From assembly GCA_038496445.1 (NCBI GenBank), contig JALMLS010000379.1:1-64000 (forward strand): 64,000 nt of DNA, given 5' to 3'. The DNA comes from Trichosphaerium sp. ATCC 40318. Lineage: Eukaryota; Discosea; Flabellinia; Trichosidae. The position numbers were made by a program, and so were the translations under genes. Each line of letters opens with the position of its first letter. Positions within the stretch are counted from its first letter, which is position 1. Of the stretch, positions 27,625 through 39,560 are shown in pieces. The notes under the pieces were generated by a model. The model was not told the origin of the DNA, ran no database searches, and was given only the letters and a program-made list of their open reading frames with translations.

Positions 27625-30091
27625 CTAGGGTGCTTTTAGTTTTGGGTCCCTGACAGGATTAATCAGCTTGGCAAGTCCCTTTGGTTCATTTTGATGATGG
27701 TTCTCAACAATCGCTGCAAAAGCACCAACTTCGCTTACTAGTACTGTACGTTTAGCTGGGTCTTTTACTTCGAGAGCATGTTCTTTTGCATTTCTTTCCA
27801 TTTCACGTGCAAAATCAGTTTTAAGGATTGCTAATAATTTTAAATGATACTTACCAAACCATTTATACATATAGTGTGATCCATTCTAGATAAAACAATG
27901 TCAGTACAAGATTATGTTCCAAAGTGTTAACGTTTTGAGAAAAAAATAGGAAAAATTGTTTTGGTCCGTACTCTGATAAATGGTACAAGAATTGTTGCTG
28001 TAATTGGGTGTGGGTCCGTATTAACTACACGAGCTGCCCAAGTCCATAATCTGTGTATTGAATGAGGATGATTTCTGCCAAAATGTAAAACAGAAAAAGC
28101 TGTAAAAACAGCTATAGTCCCAGCCATTCTTTTCTTATACTTTAGAATAGTTTCGTTCTTTTTATACTTGAGATGCTTCATCTTAAAATCTTCTTCATCC
28201 ATGCCATCACTAAACCAAAAAAACAATGGGTCAGAACTAACACAAAGAAAAAAAGTTTTTTCGAAAGTACAAAAAAAAAAAAAAGAAAAAAGAAAAAAAG
28301 CGTTTGATGTCTGTCTATAAATGTACACTCATCAAACCATACTAGGTGTCTTTTTAGTTCTTTTTTTATCTCGTTTAACCAATTGATTTTTTTGGTGCGA
28401 AACGTTCTGGATTGTTTGGTCTAAAATAAAAAATCACAGACGTACGGTTTTATCGGATACAAAGGAACGGTGTAAGGACATATATCATAATAAGCACCCA
28501 TTAGAACCCTTCCAAATGCTTGAGCAAGTTTGTTTCCTGAAGCATTTTGTATTACTCCTTGATAAGTAAGTAAAGCAACTGCTGCATAAGCAAATGCAAA
28601 CTCAGGTTTTGCTGTTGTTTGTTGAGCACCCTTTCCAATAACACCGACACTAACTCTGTACATGATACATTTAATAAGCATAGCATCTTGTTTAGCGTCT
28701 AGTATAATATCTATTAACCTCTGAGCGGCAATTTTAACCTTATCAAGTTGTATATGAACAGTTGAAAGGATTGTAAGAATAGCGCCAAGAGCAGCTGTTC
28801 TACGTGGATCTTTTTGTTCTTTTAACTTATTCTCGGCTTCCAGGCACTTTGTGAATGAATGCGTGAATGCTCTGTAACTGCTTGCTGCCCCAGATGCAAG
28901 AGTTTTCTTTGAAAATATGTGAGATATTGTCATTGGACGATAAGTAATAAAAACTGCTTCGAGTCCGAATAATTAAAAAAAGCTAAAAACAATACAAATT
29001 TTTTATCAGAAAAATGTTCACTTACTTTCAATCGTTCTATGTCAGCTTTACTATTCAAGAGGTAAATATGGACGTATTAAATATATTAACATCTTACCGT
29101 TCCTTGTAAAAGTCTGTCACCGCTATTTTGTCCGATTTTCTACAAACTGCATTAGCAAAGAAAAACTGAAACAAAAAAATCATAAGTTTTTTGCATTGTC
29201 TTAATAAACTATACACCAAACATTATAATATGCTTAGTATAGTATACTATAATATACAGTGTACGTATTAACATATGAAATTGGATAGTACAAATCGTTA
29301 AAACTGAACGACATTTTCAACGAAAAAAAATTCTGCGTTCCAAAAAAAAGATGTACATTTTTTCAGCTGCCTCTTTTGCTTTTCTTTCTTGTTCTGTATG
29401 TTGCGCAAGCTGTTGCTGTTTTATCCGATCTTCGATAGCTTTCTTTTCATCCACTGCCTTTTGTATCTCTTCTTGTTTAATGGCTTTAATCCTCGCCGTT
29501 TCCTCTTTCTAATTTTTTGAAGAAAATAAATTAGTTCAAAGTCTTTCTACAAGCCGCTCAAAGTGGCATAGAAATACATAGATGAAGTTGGTTTAACAAG
29601 TGTAATCTCTTGTTATGCGTCATTCTACCACGCTTATTTTCAAAGCATGATTTCACATGTCAAATGAGATAAGGTGCGTACTTCAAACTCTTCATAAAAT
29701 TTGAAAACGGAGCTTAAACTTTGTTGGGTCTTTTGTTTTATAATTTGCGATATTTCTGTATGTACAGGTCAGTTTCTAACGGTAGGAGGTTATTCGTACG
29801 TGTTTCTTGAACTTTGTTAAGTTCGTGAATGTCAGTATGCGGTTTGCCTATCGGATTTTCACGAGCCCACACCTATACAAGGGTTATTCTTCGATTCTTA
29901 GGCGTTTCTTTTTGGTTTCGTACGCGCTCTTCTAATTTTATGTTTTTGAGCTCCCTAGCTGCTCTTTCACGCGCAGTAGCTTCAAAACGGTCCTTATTAC
30001 AAAATTTAGCGCCAAATGTTTCAGAAACTGCCATACTTGTTCCCGCACGCTTGCGTTCACGCTCATCATCGCGGCCGTATAATTTGACCAC
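27625..30091 (-). CDS. GLE1: mRNA export factor GLE1
   Basis: Nuclear-pore protein that, with inositol hexakisphosphate, activates the DEAD-box helicase DBP5 during mRNA export. The N-terminal part has charged segments (FEATARERAARELKNIKLEE, NPIGKPHTDIHELNKVQE). A long coiled coil follows at about 29360-29510 (KAIEDRIKQQQLAQHTEQER). The all-helical C-terminal domain contains AYYDICPYTVPLYPIKP, DGMDEEDFKMKHLKYKK, YKKRMAGTIAVFTAF, WTWAARVVNTDPHPITATIL and YKWFGKYHLKLLAIL, matching the GLE1 domain in order. The last exon ends RDPKLKAP. About seven introns, most with GTACG or GTAAG. The exact start is uncertain because the frame at 30091 has no clear ATG; MAVSETFGAKF at about 30034 is an alternative. 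Confidence 0.85.
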
Positions 30092-30382
30092 ACATCCATT
30101 TGATAATTATCTCAACCTCCTTTTTGCTTCCCAAAAGGGTTACAAAACTTACTTGAGCTACTGAATATCACTATGATTTGAAATTTTAACGGTATTGGCT
30201 TAAGACAAGAATAGTAGAATTCACGTAACCCAACAAGCGCACAAGCTATTTCCTACCGTCGCCCGTATAGACGCTATTGTATCAGCATCACAGAAAAGCC
30301 ACAAACTTAAGAACGCTCTGAGACTTTTTGTAAAACAGCGAGTTTTCAAAGTACATACAGAAAATAAACACGTCAGCACAGA

Positions 30383-31406
30383 TGGAAGCTCTGTATTTGC
30401 AGTCCTACTATGCGCTATTACTACACAACCCTGCTTTTTCAATATTTCTAGGAGTTATCAAAGTACGCGTTTAGTGTACAAAATACAGTTCCTGTTCTTG
30501 CTAATCAATGGAAGGTTATGGATACTACGTGTAAAATCACGAAACTAAGACGACGTGGGAACAACCCGCAATACACAGCAGTAAGCGCAGCGATTACTGT
30601 GCTCCTTCTAGTTATAGCTGGTTCGCGTTTACACAATTGTTTGTTTCAAACTGACGTATTGCAGCCAAAACAGCTCGTGAAGCTCTATTGATTGGCGGAA
30701 TGTTGTCATGGGCTCAAAATAACTTGATTTTACCAATGACATTTGGCGTAAGGTATGACGCAATTTCGGAATACGCTTTTCGCGTACTTACTCTTTCACA
30801 ATAGTCTCCTGACGCACATGTTCTTACGGGACGTTTGTAACAATAGGCTTGTTCAGGTAACTTTCTTTAACTCCATTTCTAGCTAAAACCCCTCTGTAGG
30901 TGCTATTGACTGCACTTTGCACTTTAAAAAGCTCTGCAACGATGGTAACAGCATTCTACAAGGTCAGTTTGGCGTACTTTATCAAAACCTTTCTTTTGAC
31001 GTTTAAAACAGGCTCAGCAGATAGAAGCCGCATTAATTCCCTCCATTTGTACGTTGCATTATTCAAAAACTTCCGTTAACGGTATTTCAGTTATTGCAAC
31101 TATTTGGGGATGTTCTAGGCATCTAACACTTCGCATCCAAGACTTGACAATGTCAGTAAATCCTGGACCATGGAAATCTTCGTATGTTTTGCTTTTCTGC
31201 CTCATTCTTCTCACAGCTATTGTAGGAGCTTCTATGCATCGTGTACTGGTGCAATAGTATTAGGTATTGCCCATGCACTAAATGGAGTATCTAAAGAACA
31301 AGGTGTTGTGGTGTCATCAATTGTTTTTTGCACGGCTAAGTTTGTATTGTCGTGGCTTGAATTTCGAAACACGAAACCAAGCGAAGGAAAAAAGAAGACG
31401 GACTAA
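30383..31406 (+). CDS. Unresolved multi-exon gene, probably a membrane protein
   Basis: Several short open pieces separated by intron-like sequence, not a confident model. Pieces are ELSKYAFSVQNTVPVLANQW (about 30453), KTAREALLIGGMLSWAQNNL (about 30667), then LPMTFGVR, SPDAHVLTGRL (about 30805), GAIDCTLHFKKLCNDGNSI (about 30900) and, at the 3' end, GAIVLGIAHALNGVSKEQGV ending FRNTKPSEGKKKTD. The mixture of small hydrophobic segments and short loops suggests a polytopic membrane protein. I considered peroxisomal membrane protein 4, Tim17-type and SWEET-like proteins, but none fits well. The ATG at 30383 may belong to an earlier exon or be incidental. Confidence 0.35.
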
Positions 31407-31903
31407 ACCTTAACTGAACTAGAACATATGATAAAACAGATGTAATTACACAATGATCTGATCAGAGATGAACGGAGATCATAAACGACGAGAAAGAGAC
31501 TGAGCAAGAAGTACTTATACCAACAAAACAACTAATAAAAGGAGAATAAATGAGGATTTGACTACTGTGTCTGGAAAATGACGTACTGAATAGCATACAT
31601 AACAATGTGAAGAGTCCTTTGAGATACAACTTGGTATTGGGATTTGAACACCTTCATCACGTGTTTTCGCTGTTTCAGAGAAGGTTTGCCAACAAGAGAG
31701 TCCAGGCTGTAAGCAATCAAAAATAGATCCACGAAAGACGCAAGTCCTGCTTGGTGCCCTCCCTATAACGCGGTTGTAACCTCGCACAAAAAAAAAGAAA
31801 AACATGAAAATATTTTGTACTGCTTTTTGTTTTTCAATGAAAGTAAAAACCGAAAAAATAAGCTTACTAACCATAAAACGTACTAACAACACAAAATACA
31901 ACC

Positions 31904-33856
31904 ATGGCTGAACCACAATCAATACAAAAACAAGATCAGACAGCTACTGGTACGTTTAATCAAGTACGAGCTGTTTTAATCTGAAATCATGATAGAAGAG
32001 CTAAAAGACTTTTTACTTGCCACACACAAAGAATACGATGTGTTCCCGACAGCGGAAGTACCAACTGCTCATTTTTGCGCCTCTCTACATGCTCCAACAT
32101 TTGCCGAAGACGCCAGAGCTGACGTGGATATCTGCGCTGTAGTAGATAGAAGCGGTTCTATGGGCGTAAAGAAAATGAAGCTTGTTAAAGAAACGTTAAA
32201 CTTCGTTTCTACGCAACTAACCAAGGCTGATTCGTTTGGCGTCGTTAGTTTCGACACTGGCGTCAGAACAGACATGGAGCTTGTGAAAATGACTCCAAGC
32301 AATAAGGTATGCATTTTTACAACTACGGCTATCTTTAGCCGTTAACGCCAAAGTTAACGTTCAAATAAACTAAAATACATCACAACCAACTCGTTCCTTT
32401 AGACAACGCTCAAACGTAAAGTCAGCCAAATAAAGGCAGGGTCTAGTACAAATTTAAGCGGTGGCCTTTTTAAAGGCTTAGAGGAACTAAAAGGTACGTA
32501 TTACAAAGATCTTGAGACGCCAAAGAAAATGGTTTATTTATTTCCTCTTTTTAGCAACAAAAGTTCAAAACAAAGTACGAAGTGTTTGGCTTCTAACTGA
32601 TGGTCTTGCAAACCACGGTATCTCTAAATCGCCTGCACTTGTAAAAGCACTTAAAACAAAGCTCGAAGAGCAAATGAATGCTCAAGTATTCACGTTTGGT
32701 TATGGTGATGACCACGACGAAAAAATGTTGAGGTACGAAAGTAGTTTCACTGAAAATATCTTCTTGTCTTTTGCTGATTTCTGACTTTTCTTTCAAAATA
32801 GGGAACTCGCACAAGCTGCAAATGGAATGTACTACTATGTAGAGAATCCAGATGATATCGCATCAAGTTTTGCTGACTGTTTGGGCGGTTTATTATCTGT
32901 CTGCGCACAGAATATTAAAATGTCTATCATACCTGAGAATGGCTGTAAAGTCAAGAAAATAATGGGTAAAATCAAGGTACGAAATGATATTTTTTTTGCT
33001 CGCTGTGAGTGTAGCCAAGAAGTCAAAGTTATTTCGCTGAAACAAAAAAACATTGTTGAGGATGTTTTTCTTTGTTCTTATGTTTGTCTTTTAGACTGAA
33101 GTCAAAGACGGTGTACACACGCTAGACTTAGGAGATATGTATAGTGAAGAACGAAGGAACGTAGTAGCTCAATTTGAGCTTCCTGCTTGTGGCGAATCAG
33201 GTACGATAACACAATTTAAGAAAAATATTCTGTTTTTTTTTCAATTACATCAATTGACTGTTTTTGCAGAGGAGTTTGTTGTAGCCACATACAAAACCGA
33301 GTTCTTTAACGTTATGTCTTGTGTAAATGCTGTTATTGAACAAAAAGTTGTTATCAAGCGTAAGTCTGAGTTACCAAAGGAACAAACAAGAGATTACTTT
33401 ATGGATGTTCAAATCAACAGGTTTGTTTTTTCTTTTGTTGTGTTTGACTCTCGCTTACCCCTTTTAGAATCATATCATCTGATGCCATGGAAGAAGGTCA
33501 AGTCGTTGGAAAATCCGATCTCAAGAAAGCACAGGGCATAGTTGATGCAGCAATCAAATGTAAGTATAATTTTATACTACCTCTTTGGCTGGAAATGTTG
33601 TTGACTTACTTGTTTATTTATAGATGTCAAAGAATCGATTTCTGCTTCTGATGCGTTGTGTATTGAAATGATAGAAGATCTTGAAGAGATTCGTGCTGAT
33701 ATGAAAGACAGAGTAACGTATAAAAACAAAGCAAGCAAAAAGATGCAATCAAAGGCTATGAAGCATCGTAGAGAACGTGGGTGTGGTGATAGAGCAGGAA
33801 GAGGTGGTTATGCCATCTCAAAGAAAGCTGAATATCACGATAAGGCTAATCAATAA
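31904..33856 (+). CDS. von Willebrand factor A domain protein
   Basis: Metal-dependent adhesion-type fold, here without a signal peptide or membrane segment and so probably intracellular. It starts MAEPQSIQKQDQTATG; intron 1 is GTACGTTT...TAG. The VWA domain holds a full MIDAS: DICAVVDRSGSMG (DxSxS), the Thr in GSSTNLSGG and the Asp in SVWLLTDGLANHG. It continues with VFTFGYGDDHDEKMLRELA and MYYYVENPDDIASSFADCLG. Beta-rich and helical segments follow (EFVVATYKTEFFNV, KAQGIVDAAIK, ALCIEMIEDLEEI). The C-terminus is basic (KNKASKKMQSKAMKHRRERG). The overall plan resembles VWA proteins of plants and protists such as the WAV3/Copine-like or inter-alpha-trypsin group, but I see no RING domain. Confidence 0.85.
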
Positions 33857-34230
33857 AAGATTAAGGTGTAAAAATTAAAAAAAAATACCAACTAGTTAAC
33901 ATAAAGATAGTCGCGTTAAATAAAAAAAGAATCTTTACCATGATGAACATCCCTATCCCGTCATCTTGTTTTCTTTCAATAGATACACTGAGCTCTAAAT
34001 AAAGCTGCAAGAATAAAACGATCTTTATCATACTATTTTCAATGCCAAAACTGACACATTGTGGACCTTTTTTTTTTAATTCTGGCCTCGTTTTACACAT
34101 CGCGTGATTCTCCTGCCGTTGTTATTGTTGCCAAGCAGGAAACTTCCGACGTTGGATTCTGACTCACCATAGTCAAAATAACACGAATGGTATCTTTTTA
34201 ACGCTATTTATTGATACAAGCTGTATGGTA
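33857..34230. other. Intergenic, convergent gene ends
   Basis: Between the VWA stop codon and the lyase stop codon. AT-rich; nothing recognised. Confidence 0.5.
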
Positions 34231-36790
34231 TTAGTGTTTACGATTAGTTTTGACAATGCCTGGCGTTGGTCCAACAACGTCAATCATAACGTTAAGCAAG
34301 CAAGGTTTCTTACAAGATAAGGCCTTTGGTAGCATCTCAGTTAAAGTTTCTGGAGTATGAGCAAAGAAACCCTAAATGATAAAGTTATCTCATATAATTC
34401 TCATTAATTTCTAGTTCGTACAACTCCACCAAAGCTCTCCATGATTTTCTCATATCTTGACTCCGGCATCAAAGCAGTTGCTGGTATTGTTTCTAAATCA
34501 TCTAAAGACTCCAGACCACTATAATTTAGTCAGTAAATAACACAAGTTTATGAACAAAAGTAGTGGCTGCCAACAAGTGTACCTATAAATACCATTGTTG
34601 TTAATGACAATAATTGTTATTGGAAGTTTGTATCGGCACATAACTTCTATTTCCATGCCTACAAAATGACTGTTTTAACAAACAAGCAAAGCGACAATAG
34701 TTTATTCTTACCACAGAACCCAAATGAAGAGTCTCCTTGTATACTCACTACCTTTCTATCAGGATGAGCAAAAGCAGCTGCAATGGAGTAGCCAAGACCT
34801 AGTTGAGAAGGTTACTAAAGAATTCGAATCGTTTGTAATGTATGGCGTACCTAGTCCCATTGTGGCCATTGTACCAGCGTCTAGACGGCTTCTAGGCGTA
34901 TAGTTTGGAATGACAACGCGACCAGTGATAAAGTTAAGGAGATTTAAATCAAGGAAGAAAAATTAAAGCTTTGAATGTTGGTGACATTAAAGGATATATG
35001 TCCATTGTGTTGGCACCCTCGTTTACTAGTATGACATCCCTTGGTAATTGTTTTCTTATTGTATCTAGCACATAATGGTATTTCATTGGTACACTAGAAT
35101 CAGCGCATTGTTTAGCTACACGTCCACGGTTTTGATCCCTCTTGGCAGCTACAAAAAAACGTTAGATACAAAATAGCCTTGGGTTGGGTCATACCGAGAG
35201 CTTTCCACCATTCGCCGTCTTTATCAAGTTTGACGATGTTGTCAGTTTTCTTATTTAATTGAGATATAATACTCGTTATATAACCGGGTAAATAAAGTGC
35301 TGAAGCCCTATTTGTTGACATTTCTTCTAAACTAATATCGATTTGAATAATTTTTACATCAGGGTTGAATCTTGGTGATTCTCCAAATCCAAACATCCAA
35401 TTCAATCTAGCTCCGGCTAATAGAATAACATCAGCTTCCCTTAAGGCAAGAGATCTAGCAGGACCCACTAAAATAATAAAATAAGGGAGATGGAGAGTCA
35501 GTATCGAAGAAGAGATAAAAACAAAAGTAATGTTGCTAACCAGAAAGAGGATGATCGTCAGGTATGAGACCTTTACCCATTGGTGAAGGTAAGAACGGCA
35601 TGTTTCTTGATTCGACAAATGTTGTCAACTCTTTTTCAGCTCTAATGGATATTATTATTAGCAAGTCTATTAGAAACGAAACATGTTACATACCTTGCAA
35701 AAGCAGCACCTTTGCCGAAGATTAGAAGAGGTTTTTTGGCGGATGAAAGGAGCTCCAAAGCCTATCGTTGTCTTATTTAATCATTGCAAACACAAGTACA
35801 CGATTTAGGTTACCTTTGAGATATCTGATTCTGAAGCAACTGGTTTGGGACAAGGAGGACATTTATCTAAAATTTTAATTCCATCTTTGGGAGTTGAAAG
35901 AAGTGCATCTCTCTTGATTTTGTCTTAGAACCGATAACATTTAAATATAACAGTAAAATACGTACTGTAATTTCTATATAAGAACCTCCAGGTCTTCCAT
36001 AGGTTGCTATTAAAATGTTACAAGACCGTTAAAAACAACGATAATGTTAACGTTTTCGCTGAATTCATACCTTTGCGAACAGCTTGCTCAATATAGTATG
36101 GTGCGTGGTTGATATCTGTAATGCGCATAGCATACTTGCAATAAGGTCTAGAGCCTTCTATTTGGTTTGCCTCCTATACAAAGGCAATAGTATTAAAATC
36201 CATTGTAAACAAGTCATTCAAAAATCTCAAGCAATGTCATTTCATGTACGTACTTGAAAAGCTCCTGCGTTTACTCTATGAGAACTACATGCTGCACTTA
36301 TAAGCAGCATTGGCCAGCAATTAGCAGTAGCGTTGTATAACCCAGGAAGAGCGTGGAGCATGCCTAACAAGTTTAGTATTTAAAGTACATCAAACGGCTT
36401 TTTATATCTCTAAAGCACTATTCTACGCGTTTACCAAACGGTTGGTGCGTTGTTTGTTCAAATGTCAAAAAAAAAAATGTACCAGGTCCAGCAACTGTCA
36501 AACAACACGCTAAGGTTTCAGTGAGGTATCCCATTATGCTTGCTGCGTAACTTGCAGCCTTAGTTGTTAGCTATAGTACTCAAGTTTTAGAAATACACAC
36601 CTGTTCATTTCTCATTGCCACAAACGTTATATCTTCCTTCTGCATAGCGGCAGCAAGTGGAGTAACGGGTACACCAACGATTCCAAATACATATTTTACT
36701 CCTTGTGCTTTTAAGCTCTACAATCTCTGTCAGGCTTTGAAAGAGCTTAATGCCGCGAAGTACCTTAGAAATAAGCGTAAAAGAGTCCAT
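34231..36790 (-). CDS. Thiamine-diphosphate enzyme: 2-hydroxyacyl-CoA lyase / oxalyl-CoA decarboxylase
   Basis: Cleaves 2-hydroxyacyl-CoA or decarboxylates oxalyl-CoA using ThDP and Mg2+. The nine-codon exon 1 MDSFTLISK joins by a GTACTT intron to [19 protein letters not shown]. Then come the catalytic Glu region [56 protein letters not shown] and [16 protein letters not shown]. The ThDP motif is [15 protein letters not shown] with NNNGIY after the usual spacing. The C-terminus is [10 protein letters not shown], without an obvious SKL-type peroxisomal signal. GDSxFGF(S/C)GME..NNNGIY is shared by HACL1 and OXC, so I do not choose between them. About ten introns. It is head to head with the peroxiredoxin gene, 85 bp apart. 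Confidence 0.88.
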
Positions 36791-36875
36791 TGTGCAATAG
36801 TACAACAACTTTTCTGAGAGAGCGTTAAGTCACTTGGGAAATGTAAGTTGGTTGAGTACAAAAATTAGCATCACG

Positions 36876-38149
36876 ATGAAGGTCACACTTTGCTTGCTTG
36901 TTTTAGTTGTTTGCGTTGCAGCAAAAGACTGCCCGTTCTCTGAGGGTTGTCCATTTTCCAGCGGTCGTACGCTGGTGAGATTATTACTGAATGCTAACTG
37001 TGTTTTAGAGGCCGAAAGCGCTAAAGAGGGTTGTCCATTCTCTGAGGGTTGCCCATTCTCTTCATCGCCTGGAAAAGTGTACCAAACTGTTGGCGCTAGA
37101 ATTGGGTGCGTGACAAGGCTAAAATATCAAACCTAACCCATAAAAATAGCTACCCAGCACCTGCATGGACTGCCGAAGCCGTTCAAGACGGTAAATTCGT
37201 TGAGTTATCCAACGCAGACTTCTTAGGTAAGCGAAAAGTTTTTTATTTATCAACCAACTCATACGTAATCAAGGTAAATGGCTCGTACTCTTCTTCTACC
37301 CTCTCGACTTCACGTACGCAAGTTTTTCACGTTCACAGGCTTATAAACCACTATTATTTCCCGAAACTGCGTTGAAATACTCATGAGGTTATAGATTCGT
37401 ATGCCCAACCGAATTGATTGCGTTCAGCGACAGAATTGATGATTTCCGTGCAAAAGGCGTTGAAGTAGTCGCCGCTTCCGTAGACAGCAAATTGTGCGTT
37501 GTTTTAAAGAGATTACAACGCTCCTAATTTACATCTTTAAAGCACCCATTTGGCTTGGATCAACACTCCTCGTATCAAAGGTGGATTAGGCTCCCTCAAA
37601 ATCCCTCTTGTTGAAGATATCACAAGAGATATGGCAAAATCTTACGGTACAATTTTTTTAGAGCATTTTTTTTTCTTTTTTTGTATTATTGCCTCTACTT
37701 TGTCCGTAATTATGAAAATGATGTACTCACTATAATAGGCGCTCTTTACAGAGACAGTGGTCATACCCTCCGCGCTCTTTTCATCATTGGTACGTAATAA
37801 GAAACTTTTTATGGATTTTTTTTTGCCACGTGTCACATTTCTAATTATTGTATTAACTGCTTGCTAGATCCTGAAGGTATTGTACGCCAAGTCACCATGA
37901 ACGATCCGCCAATTGGTAGAAGCGTAGACGAAACTATTAGGTACTATCCGATCACCACTCTTGACAAAAAAATAAACTTTTGTTTTTGGAAATATCTCGA
38001 GTTTTTTTTAACATTAGTAAAGGCTTGTCACCGCGCTCCAATTCACTGACGAACACGGAGAAGTATGCCCAGCTGACTGGAAACCAGGTGATCCAACTAT
38101 CAAGCCTGATCCAATCAAGAAGTTCGAATACTTCAGCGAGCACGCATAA
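36876..38149 (+). CDS. Secreted or ER 2-Cys peroxiredoxin with N-terminal Cys repeats
   Basis: Thiol peroxidase. It starts [17 protein letters not shown], a signal peptide, then two related cysteine pairs, [12 protein letters not shown] and [13 protein letters not shown], encoded on either side of the first intron. The catalytic domain follows: [11 protein letters not shown] joined to [12 protein letters not shown] (peroxidatic Cys), [29 protein letters not shown] and [15 protein letters not shown] (resolving Cys), ending FEYFSEHA. The GGLG and YF motifs are those of the hyperoxidation-sensitive eukaryotic class. Signal peptide plus typical 2-Cys domain resembles Prx4 of the ER. The two [11 protein letters not shown] repeats are not part of any peroxiredoxin I know. 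At least seven short introns. Confidence 0.9.
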
Positions 38150-38290
38150 GTCCCATAGAAACCAAACCAAAAAGAAATCAAGAACAAAATAAATCGATTT
38201 CGATAAGAAATAAAATATGCTTGTTTGACAAAAGGTTCTTTTATTTGACAAGACTTATCACTGAGAGAAAGGGCAATCGCTTGTTGAATT

Positions 38291-39105
38291 TTATTGCTTC
38301 TTAGGGAAGGTTATTACGCCTACAACGTGAAGATTTTCTACGTCTAAACTCTCTAGGATCGAAGCAGCGATAGTACCACGCCATCTTGATAAAAAGTCAG
38401 CTAACAAACTGATATCGCTGGAGGTACTCATAGAAAAATTATAACCGTACCCTGTCCTACAATGAATGAAAACCTTATTCGGTTTAACGGCTTTTAGTTC
38501 GTTAATTTTTTCTTTCAATTGTGGTAATGGAATGTGAGTAGAGCCAGGCAAACGCTCAGTGTTGAACTCTTTTTCCATTCTGATATCAAGTAGTACATCT
38601 TGAGCTCCTAGAATGACTTCTTCCTGAGTAACGAAAGGGAAGGATGATGTAGCATCTGTCCAAGCAGTTATACCGCCTTTAAGAAAGCCTATACAGCATT
38701 AACAAGGTAACAAAGAAAATAAAACTTGACGAAAAGTTTTGCTCACCTTTGACACATTTTTCAGCACCAATCTTAGTTAGAGCTTCAAGAGACTCTTTCT
38801 CTTTCCCTTCCTTGGAAACGATAACGTATGAGGCTGAAGTGTCGACTACTTTAGGTGCCCAAGGGATGAACTTCTCATGTAGTTCGACGCATAAGCTGTT
38901 AGGTATGTGGCTTGCTGCAAAGTCTCTTGGTGATCTTGATAAATGTTAGATTGGAAAGATAAGGAATGTTTTGTTATTTGCATGCGTTTTGGAAGCGAAA
39001 GAGCCAGTTTTGCGAGTAGAATACGTACCTCATATCAAGAACTGTTGCGCCTTCTCCTACGAGTTTTTTAAGTTCTTCTACTGTTACGTATGATACTTGT
39101 GCCAT
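38291..39105 (-). CDS. Tandem rhodanese-domain protein
   Basis: Sulfurtransferase fold twice over. Domain 1 starts MAQVSYVTVEELKKLVGEGA and has VLDMRSPRDFAASHIPNS, then YVIVSKEGKEKES where the active-site Cys loop would be. It has no Cys there, so it is probably inactive. Domain 2 has VTQEEVILGAQDVLLDIRM, LPGSTHIPLPQLKEKI and VFIHCRTGD, with a Cys in the catalytic position. The end is VVGVITFPKKQ. One GTACG intron interrupts exon 1 after DM, another falls right after the HCRTG codons. Inactive N-terminal plus active C-terminal domain is the arrangement of thiosulfate/mercaptopyruvate sulfurtransferases, though this is shorter. Cytosolic by lack of signals. Confidence 0.8.
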
Positions 39106-39560
39106 TGTGTTGATAGTTTGAGGTGTATTAAAATGATTTTTAAGCCAGTAAGCAATACGGAACTATAAACTCCGTACCTAATTCCGAAAATAGTCTGCAG
39201 CGCGTTTATTCAATGTGTAATTGGCGCTTACGAACTTTAGGTGGTTAAGTTGGCACATAATTGTGGAAAAACTAGTTTCCCCTAAGGCCTTTCATGGCAT
39301 ACCAAACAAAACTTTGCAATATCGTTAGGCACCACCAACAAATGTCTTTTGTGGCGCTTGTAGTTTCTTCAGTCTGTCACTGTTTGTATTTGATTTTATG
39401 GACCGCACGTGACAGGTTTTTAAAGTATGTTGTGGCATGCAGCAGTATTCGTTTGGAGCCTCTGTTTTAAAGTATTTAGCGGACTGGCGTTTGAAGCACA
39501 TGTGATTCACAACCGCTTGTGGTTAACGTTTCGTTGGTTTACTAGAAGGAGCATCAAATC
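39106..39560. other. Divergent intergenic region
   Basis: Shared upstream region of the rhodanese gene (-) and filamin-repeat gene (+). It contains one CACGTG (about 39408). No other element identified. Confidence 0.45.

Noticed and set aside
29829-30164. Plus-strand frame rich in Arg/Ser
   Set aside because: Antisense to the charged N-terminal exons of GLE1.
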